Assembly: GCA_016715505.1 (NCBI GenBank)
Contig: JADJZY010000023.1
Coordinates: 1 to 41,094, forward strand
Reading direction: 5' to 3'
Length of the DNA: 41,094 bases
Origin: Bacteroidota bacterium
GTDB lineage: Bacteria > Bacteroidota > Bacteroidia > Chitinophagales > Chitinophagaceae
Part shown: piece by piece, positions 35,589-41,094 of the stretch
Numbering within the stretch: the first letter of the stretch is position 1
Layout of the letters: every line of letters begins with the position of its first letter
The notes under the pieces: model-generated
Databases searched by the model: none
What the model was told of the DNA's origin: nothing
The model's input: only the letters and a program-made list of their open reading frames with translations
Position numbers and translations under genes: made by a program

Positions 35589-36284
35589 ATGACTGAAATG
35601 CTCATTCCGTTAATCTCACTCATTGCATTGGAGGTCATCCTTGGTATCGATAATATTATCTTCATTTCCATACTGGCAGATAAGTTGCCCGAGCAACAGC
35701 GCAATAAACTACGTTATTGGGGTATTGGTTTGGCCATGGTTCTGCGTTTGGGCTTGTTGGCATTTATTTCCTGGATATTAAAACTGGATCAAACCCTTTT
35801 TGTATTGTTTGAAAAAGAATTTACCGGTAAGGGCTTGATATTAATTCTTGGAGGATTGTTTCTGCTGTATAAAAGTACGAAAGAGATATACCATAAAACC
35901 GAACTACATCAGAAGGATACGCCCGTGGTTCCTCAAAAATCTACTTTTGCTAAATTGCTGGCAGAAGTGATTGTATTGGATTTGGTTTTTTCTATCGACT
36001 CCATTATTACGGCAGTTGGTATGGTGCAAGAATTATGGGTTATGTACACGGCTGTGATTCTGACGGTCGTCATCATGTTATTCGCTTCCAAACCAATTAG
36101 TGGTTTTATCAGTAAACATCCTTCATTTAAAATATTGGCCTTATGCTTTTTGATGATGATTGGCGTTGCATTATTGGCCGAAGGGTTACACTTCGAAATC
36201 CCTAAAGGGTATATTTATTTCTCGATGGCATTTGCCTTTTTAGTAGACATCATACAGATGAAAACCGTGAAAAAGCATGCTTAA
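35589..36284 (+). CDS. TerC-family integral membrane protein
   Basis: 231 residues, about seven membrane helices, TerC family (linked to tellurite resistance and to manganese or metal-ion efflux in several bacteria). Typical features are the helices with LEVILGIDNIIFISILAD near the N-terminus and LDLVFSIDSIITAVGMV in the middle, each with acidic residues inside the membrane, and the C-terminal FLVDIIQMK. ATG at 35589 (MTEMLIPLISLIAL) is preferred to the TTG further upstream. The next gene overlaps its end by 8 nt. Substrate not determined; metal transport by inference. Confidence 0.9.
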   Translation: MTEMLIPLISLIALEVILGIDNIIFISILADKLPEQQRNKLRYWGIGLAMVLRLGLLAFISWILKLDQTLFVLFEKEFTGKGLILILGGLFLLYKSTKEIYHKTELHQKDTPVVPQKSTFAKLLAEVIVLDLVFSIDSIITAVGMVQELWVMYTAVILTVVIMLFASKPISGFISKHPSFKILALCFLMMIGVALLAEGLHFEIPKGYIYFSMAFAFLVDIIQMKTVKKHA

Positions 36285-36951
36285 ATACTTAGGCGTTTTA
36301 TTGACTTTTTTACCACTGCTGATACAGGCGCAATCATTTGATTTAGGAAGCTGGAATATCCTCAATCTTAAATGGAATGTAGATTCGAAATGGAGTTTAT
36401 TTACTGAGACTCAATTAAGATCGCTCAAATTTTATCACCATTTTCATTATTACGAATATAAGGGCGGCATTAATTACCGGATTGAAAAAGGGCTTACTGT
36501 ATCCATTGGTGCCGGCAGTTACCAAACTTATAAGGAGGGTGGTAACTTTGTACTTCCGAAAAATAATGATGAGTTTAGAATCTGGCCTCAACTCATTTTG
36601 GTTCAATCTGTAGGCCCGCTTAAAGTTGAACAGCGTTATCGGATGGAGTTTCGTTTTACGAGTCAGGGATATCGAAACAGATATCGTTATCGGATGGGTT
36701 TGTCCTATCCCTTTGGGAAGAACAAAAATGGGACACAGGCCTTTCAAATCAGCGGCAGCAATGAAATATTTTTTACCGACCGGGAGCCCTATTTTGAAAG
36801 AAACCGGCTCTTATTCGCACTGAGCTACAGATTATCGCGGGCCTCCATGTTTCAAATGGGATACTTACATCAGTTCGACTATAAAATCAATGATGAAACG
36901 GGCCGCGATTTTTTGCAATGCGGTTACTATGTGGAGCTGTTCCGAAAATGA
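36277..36951 (+). CDS. DUF2490 outer-membrane beta-barrel protein
   Basis: 224 residues with signal peptide (MLKYLGVLLTFLPLLIQAQS). The sequence follows the DUF2490 pattern: LGSWNILNLKWNVDSKWSLFTETQLRSLKFY, a series of alternating strands (YEYKGGINYRIEKGLTVSIG, RYRMGLSYPFG, QISGSNEIFF, RNRLLFALSYRL, MGYLHQFDYKI) and a terminal aromatic strand. Such proteins are small outer-membrane barrels of unknown function, common in Bacteroidota. Its start lies within the end of terC (8-nt overlap), so the two are translated together. Confidence 0.88.
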   Translation: MLKYLGVLLTFLPLLIQAQSFDLGSWNILNLKWNVDSKWSLFTETQLRSLKFYHHFHYYEYKGGINYRIEKGLTVSIGAGSYQTYKEGGNFVLPKNNDEFRIWPQLILVQSVGPLKVEQRYRMEFRFTSQGYRNRYRYRMGLSYPFGKNKNGTQAFQISGSNEIFFTDREPYFERNRLLFALSYRLSRASMFQMGYLHQFDYKINDETGRDFLQCGYYVELFRK

Positions 36952-37096
36952 TATTCTTGGTTAAAGCACAAAACATTGTGGTTTATTTGGTATCATTGAA
37001 TTCATTCAGGCTGATGTATATTTATCCATACATTTACAAGATCAGCAGACAATCAGCAATCATTTATTCTAAAACAAACTTAAATACAAGATCTAT

Positions 37097-38085
37097 ATGC
37101 AATACCGTCGATTAGGAAAATCAGGATTAAAGCTTAGTTTACTTTCATTCGGAAGTTGGGTGAGTTTTCATAAACAAATTGATGATAAAAAAGCCACGGA
37201 GCTCATGGGTTTGGCTTACGACCATGGGGTTAATTTTTTTGACAATGCCGAGATTTATGCACTTGGAGAGAGTGAGCGGATGATGGGCAGGGTGATTAAA
37301 AAAATGAAATGGGAACGCAGCAGTTATTGCGTAAGCAGTAAGGTATACTTCGGCTGGCGGGGGGAACAAAACAAACCCAACCAAACTGGTTTAAGTCGGA
37401 AACATATCATAGAAGGATGTCATGAAGCCATGCAACGCTTACAGGTAGATTATCTGGATTTATATTTTTGTCATCGACCGGATAAGGAAACACCCATCGA
37501 AGAAACGGTATTGGCCATGAACACCTTGATCCAACAAGGAAAAATTTTATATTGGGGAACGAGTGAATGGAGTGCGGCTGAAATCATGGAGGCTCAAAGA
37601 GTTGCATCGGAATACCGAATCATCGGGCCAACCATGGAACAACCACAATACAATTTATTTGAACGCGAAAAAATGGAGAATGAATACCTCACTGTGTTTC
37701 GGGATGCACGCATAGGCACAACCATTTGGAGTCCTTTAGGAAGTGGTTTGCTGAGTGGAAAGTATCTTGAAAAAGTACCCAAAGGTTCGCGTTTGGGCAT
37801 GAAGGGTTTTGAATGGTTGAACGAACGATGGCTCAACCCAACGAATCTGGCTCGTGTAAAAAACTACAGAAGCTTGCCACAGAAATGGACCTGAGTTTAC
37901 CCGCTTTGAGTATTGCTTGGTGTATTCAAAATCCTCATGTGAGTACGGCTATACTGGGAGCAACCCGCAAGGAGCAGCTTCTTGAAAATTTAAGTGCTTT
38001 GGAGGTGATGTCAAAACTCACGCCTGAAATCAATGCAAAAATTGATCAGATCATGGGCAATAAACCCAAGCTTCCCGCATTCTAA
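37097..38085 (+). pseudogene. Aldo/keto reductase, Kv-beta/YghZ-like (AKR6), one frameshift
   Basis: NADPH-dependent aldo/keto reductase, about 329 residues when joined. N-terminal piece: RRLGKSGLKLSLLSFGSW, the catalytic Asp/Tyr in NFFDNAEIY, Lys in CVSSKVYFGW, His in LDLYFCHRPD, and YWGTSEWSAAEIMEAQ, which is typical of the Kv-beta/AKR6 group. The frame stops at 37894. The C-terminal piece (KKLQKLATEMDLSLPALSIA, then VSTAILGATRKEQLLENL) is in another frame. One A added to the A6 run at 37858-37863 joins them (LARVKKLQKLA). Most likely a read error in a homopolymer. Stands alone behind the terC pair. Confidence 0.88.
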
Positions 38086-38097
38086 AAGGGTACCTTA

Positions 38098-39123
38098 TTA
38101 GAAAGGATTCTGATGTAAACTGTTTTGTATAAAAACAGAATCATTCAGGGTATTTAAAAATTGGATGATTTGATTTTTTTCAAGTTCGTTGAGTGGAATA
38201 CCTCCTTTTAACTGAGGATCCAGGGTTTCACTCTGTTTAACACTTGAACTGTAATGGTTTAATACCGCTTGAAGAGAATTGAATTGTCCTTTGTGCATAT
38301 AAGGATAGCTTAGTCCAATATTGCGCAAAGAAGGGATTTTGAATTTGCCTTTATCATCGGGGTCCAATGTGATTCGATAGCGACCTTCGTCTGAAAAAAC
38401 AGAATCCAATCCATTATTGGCAAAACCCTGATTCGTGAATAAAGGTTCGGTATGACAACGATTACAATGAACTTGGAATAACTGATAACCTTTTTGTTCA
38501 TCGCTGCTGAAACTGATTTTTCCCTGCCGGAATAAATCGTATTTGGAATTGGCCGAAACAAGACTACCCATAAATTGAGCCAGGGCGTAAAAAAAATCTT
38601 TACTGCTGATTTCTCCCGGTCCAAAGGATTTTTCGAAAAGGGGTTTGTACTGCGTATGCCGATTGAGTTTAGCGAGAATATGATTCATGTCCTCATTCAT
38701 TTCGGTTGCCAGCGTGATAGGGGCGAAGGGCATGATTTCGAGGTGATTGATGCCGCCATCCCACATGAATGAAGTAGACCATAAAAGATTAAACAAGGCC
38801 GGAGAGTTGCGATTGCCTATTGCGCCATTCACGCCGGTACTCAGGGCTTTTCCAAAATCGGAGAAAGCATGAGAAGCATGGTGGCAGGAAGCGCAGGAAA
38901 CGCTGCTATCAGAAGAAAGAATCGGATCGTAAAATAAACGACGGCCAAGTTCAATTCGATTTTTTTGCCAGATGTTTTCTGCAGATTGGTAATGTGGTGC
39001 CGGAAAATAAGCGGGAAAATCCGGCCCTTCGTTTGAAGAGACCGGATTTGGACTAAAAGGATCTTTACTGCAGGCAGCCAGCAGCATCAACCCCAAAAAC
39101 AAGAAAGAAATCATTCTTTTCAT
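38098..39123 (-). CDS. Di-heme cytochrome c peroxidase/MauG-family lipoprotein, MbnH-like
   Basis: 341 residues, exported and lipid-anchored (MKRMISFLFLGLMLLAAC, lipobox C18). Two heme c attachment sites: CASCH at C77-C80-H81 and CNRCH at C220-C223-H224. Other family marks are ELGRRLFYDPILSSDSSVSC at the start of domain 1, NRNSPALFNLLWSTSFMWDGG, LATEMN and KGKFKIPSLRNIGLSYPYMHKGQF, as in CcpA/MauG proteins. It begins 6 nt after the MbnP-like gene ends, on the same strand. That pairing is the MbnP/MbnH arrangement, in which MbnH oxidises a Trp of MbnP to kynurenine and creates a copper-binding site. A plain peroxidase is the alternative. Confidence 0.9.
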   Translation of the reverse strand: MKRMISFLFLGLMLLAACSKDPFSPNPVSSNEGPDFPAYFPAPHYQSAENIWQKNRIELGRRLFYDPILSSDSSVSCASCHHASHAFSDFGKALSTGVNGAIGNRNSPALFNLLWSTSFMWDGGINHLEIMPFAPITLATEMNEDMNHILAKLNRHTQYKPLFEKSFGPGEISSKDFFYALAQFMGSLVSANSKYDLFRQGKISFSSDEQKGYQLFQVHCNRCHTEPLFTNQGFANNGLDSVFSDEGRYRITLDPDDKGKFKIPSLRNIGLSYPYMHKGQFNSLQAVLNHYSSSVKQSETLDPQLKGGIPLNELEKNQIIQFLNTLNDSVFIQNSLHQNPF

Positions 39124-39129
39124 GCCTGC

Positions 39130-39903
39130 TTATTGATGCAATTCATCAAAAGAGATATTGGTATAAAAATCAAGGGCCATGGTTTTTGCTTCGGCACCGG
39201 GCATGTGAATGGTGTTTTTAGTAGAAACACTTGGAGAGGAATGCCATAAGCGGGCAGGATTGGCCACCAGATGTACGTGAGGTGTTTTGTCGGAAGCAAT
39301 GCTCATTGTTGCACCATTAAAATTGGTGGTTTTGACTGTCACAATGTTATTACTTCCACTGAATCCGCCTAAATGAAAGAGATAGGTATTGTTGGCTGCA
39401 TCCGGTGATGTACCTTCTGCTTTTAGCATGATATAACCCGAGTTCCAATTCCAGAACATACCTTCTGTTACAGACAAGGCGCCGTCTTGTGCACCACTTA
39501 CATTGCGCAAACTATCCACACCCATAGTATATTGTAATTCGGTGTAATTACCTGCCGGAACATCATCCAGTTCGATTTCCAATGAAGCGGTATTGGCTAA
39601 GTCGACAATATGATAACTATAGGGTTCAGACCACCAGGTACCATCGTCTTTTTTTACTTTGATATTGGATACATAATATCGGAAAGTGGTAAAGGTTAAT
39701 GAATCACCTGTCATTGGATGAACCTGTAAGGTATTTAAACTAAATGGAGTCTGCATCATGCCCCATTTGTGTTCGAACTCAATCGCAAATTGACCCGGCG
39801 CAGCAGGTGTGGGAATAGGTTCGTTTGTTGTTTTTTTACAAGCTGTTTGAAGTATAAGGATCAGGGCAATGGCCATCAGGCTGGCCCATTTTATAAATTT
39901 CAT
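39130..39903 (-). CDS. MbnP-like copper-binding lipoprotein
   Basis: 257 residues. ATG at 39903 gives a lipoprotein signal (MKFIKWASLMAIALILILQTAC, C22); a longer frame to 39966 only adds non-signal residues. The mature protein matches the MbnP family: FAIEFEHKWGMMQTPFSLN, FTTFRYYVSNIKVKK, NYTELQYTMGVD, MFWNWNSGYIMLKAEG, YLFHLGG and HVHLVANPARLW. MbnP proteins bind copper through a tryptophan modified by a partner di-heme enzyme; several Trp and His residues are present. The di-heme gene follows after 6 nt. Methanobactin genes are absent, so the pair would act in general copper uptake or storage, by inference. Confidence 0.88.
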   Translation of the reverse strand: MKFIKWASLMAIALILILQTACKKTTNEPIPTPAAPGQFAIEFEHKWGMMQTPFSLNTLQVHPMTGDSLTFTTFRYYVSNIKVKKDDGTWWSEPYSYHIVDLANTASLEIELDDVPAGNYTELQYTMGVDSLRNVSGAQDGALSVTEGMFWNWNSGYIMLKAEGTSPDAANNTYLFHLGGFSGSNNIVTVKTTNFNGATMSIASDKTPHVHLVANPARLWHSSPSVSTKNTIHMPGAEAKTMALDFYTNISFDELHQ

Positions 39904-40152
39904 GTTTAATATTTTTAAATGAATGATTAATGAAAACTGCTTTGAACTTGAATGCCGTAGCAGCAAGAATAAGACGGCATGTACGAATCGTCGGGTTGGA
40001 AAGGATGATGCAGGTATGCTCGTTGGTCAATAAGCATAAACTATAAGCCATAACTCAAATGAGTTTGCAGGGCAAATTATAGAATCAACCCCTAACATTG
40101 ACACACGCACCATTGCATCGTGCTAAAAAGATGGATACAAATAGCAGGCATT

Positions 40153-40560
40153 TCAACCTAGATGAATGGATGAGTGTGGTATGAAGAATGATACCTGCGC
40201 CTGCTTGGAAGGCGGACGCAAGAGCTCGTCCAAATGACCTTTGCAAACAAGTTGCTTAAGCCTTGTCAGGTGCTTGATTGGTTCAATATTGGATGTTGGA
40301 TGAAAAACAAAAAAATCAGGAGGAACGTTCAGGTCCTGAAATTTAATTTTAAAAAAATGTTGGAAAACCTCTTTCAGATTCAGTTCATCTTTGGCCAGTC
40401 CTAACCAATTTAATTCTTTTTTAATTTGACAGGAACCTTTACAACAACTGTTTTTTTGCGCTTTATTGACACACAAAACATTGGCGTAATAATCATAACG
40501 CACTACATAATCAACCATCACCACTGTTTTGAGCAGACTGTGAAAAGCAAAAAAAAACAA
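40153..40560 (-). CDS. Small Cys-rich protein beside the MbnP-like gene
   Basis: Up to 135 residues. A hydrophobic N-terminal segment (MFFFAFHSLLKTVVMVDYVV) is followed by YDYYANVLCVNKAQKNSCCKGSCQIKKEL, with a Cys pattern C-(8)-CC-x-x-x-C suited to soft metals. I recall small Bacteroidota proteins with a similar DYxxNxLCxNKxKPxxxCxGKC pattern but cannot name a family. The C-terminal half is His-containing (HLTRLKQLVCKGHLDE, FFIPHSSIHLG). It lies between a di-heme peroxidase gene and the MbnP-like gene on the same strand, with gaps of 76 and 249 nt, so it may belong to the same copper or heme unit. Copper role is inference. Confidence 0.6.
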   Translation of the reverse strand: MFFFAFHSLLKTVVMVDYVVRYDYYANVLCVNKAQKNSCCKGSCQIKKELNWLGLAKDELNLKEVFQHFFKIKFQDLNVPPDFFVFHPTSNIEPIKHLTRLKQLVCKGHLDELLRPPSKQAQVSFFIPHSSIHLG

Positions 40561-40636
40561 AGGTAAGGGAGAAAATTTGTTGACCTGCGGATTCGAATAA
40601 GAATCAGTGAATGATAAATATCATCGAGCGGAAAAA

Positions 40637-41094
40637 TTAAGGTTCATTGAAGGCAGGGTTATTGATGAACTCCTCATCGGTCAGGGTGTTTAAAAATGCA
40701 ATCAGGTCGTCAATATCGGCATCGTTCATACGATTTTTGGTGACCGTTTTGAGTTCGAAAGCAAGATTTGTCGTGTAGTGAAAATTTTTATTATAATGCT
40801 GAATACATTCTCTCAGGGTTTGAAATCGTCCATCATGCATATAAGGAGCTGTTTTGGCGATATTGCGCAAAGTGGGGGTTTTAAATTTGCCTTCATCGCT
40901 ACTCAGTTTAGTGACCAGGGCCAGGCCTTTGTCGACAGGTATACTATCCAAAACCGGTATTGCGGAATCCGAAATCGGTAAAAGTGCTGCCATACGAATG
41001 GCAATGGGTACAATCGCCTTTTTCTTCGGCGATGTAAACATTCATGCCTCTGGTTTCCTGGTCGGTGAAACTCACTTCACCACGCCGCCAACGA
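40637..41094 (-). pseudogene. Second di-heme cytochrome c peroxidase/MauG protein, C-terminal part, frameshifted
   Basis: Only the C-terminal heme domain lies in the window; the gene runs off the right edge. Reading from the edge gives FTDQETRGMNVYIAEEKGDC, then THCHSYGSTFTDFGFRNTG with heme motif CTHCH, after which the frame is lost. The other frame continues LDSIPVDKGLALVTKLSSDE, then GKFKTPTLRNIAKTAPYMHDG and ends DDLIAFLNTLTDEEFINNPAF. Removing one base from the four-base run at 40950-40953 (TTTT on this strand) joins them as FRNTGLDSIPVD. It is a paralogue of the 38098-39123 protein (compare KFKIPSLRNIGLSYPYMH). The frameshift is probably a read error. Confidence 0.85.

Overview
The window comes from a member of the Bacteroidota. 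The evidence is three secreted proteins ending in a type IX secretion (T9SS) type A sorting domain, promoter-like TTTG / TAnnTTTG boxes ahead of several genes, a TPR-type sensor kinase with a LytTR regulator, and intergenic DNA rich in dispersed repeats. The gene set fits a free-living chitinophagal, saprospiral or sphingobacterial lineage; I cannot name a genus. No rRNA, tRNA, CRISPR array, transposase, integrase or phage gene was recognised.

Layout. 1-2.5 kb: an export system made of a membrane-fusion protein (cut by the window edge), a multiply frameshifted FtsX/MacB-type permease and an intact ATPase. 2.7-5.7 kb: LytTR response regulator and TPR-HisKA_2 histidine kinase. 5.7-6.6 kb: long gene-free stretch. 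6.6-13.2 kb: a large T9SS adhesin-like protein, a two-component-propeller lipoprotein and a Delta-60-repeat T9SS protein. 13.5-15.9 kb: an arginase-fold protein with altered metal ligands and a frameshifted serine hydrolase. 16.0-20.6 kb: housekeeping block of birA and a small partner gene (minus), then rsfS, ftsH and a LUD-domain gene (plus). 20.6-26.0 kb: surface-protein region with short-hairpin arrays and direct repeats. 26.0-29.0 kb: GNAT acetyltransferase and YfhO-like membrane protein. 29.4-32.7 kb: deoC, an aldehyde dehydrogenase and a second, half-length aldehyde dehydrogenase. 32.8-35.2 kb: an SGNH/MBOAT O-acetylation pair. 35.6-38.1 kb: TerC, a DUF2490 protein and an aldo/keto reductase. 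38.1-41.1 kb: a probable copper/heme cluster of two MauG-type di-heme proteins, an MbnP-like lipoprotein and a small Cys-rich protein.

Working together. deoC and the first aldehyde dehydrogenase would take deoxyribose 5-phosphate to acetaldehyde and on to acetate. MBOAT plus SGNH protein would O-acetylate an exported glycan. MbnP-like plus di-heme protein matches the MbnP/MbnH pair, in which a di-heme enzyme oxidises a tryptophan of its partner to make a copper site.

The most unusual stretch is 20.6-24.3 kb. Two 171-bp copies of an array of five perfect short hairpins (167/171 identical by my count) bracket one outer-membrane-type gene. The second array lies in a 258-bp tandem duplication. 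The last 38 bp of the bracketed gene recur 2.3 kb away, on the other side of a neighbouring surface-protein gene. Separately, five genes carry frameshifts, nearly all in homopolymer runs. That pattern looks more like sequencing or assembly error than loss of function, so the broken genes should be read with caution.
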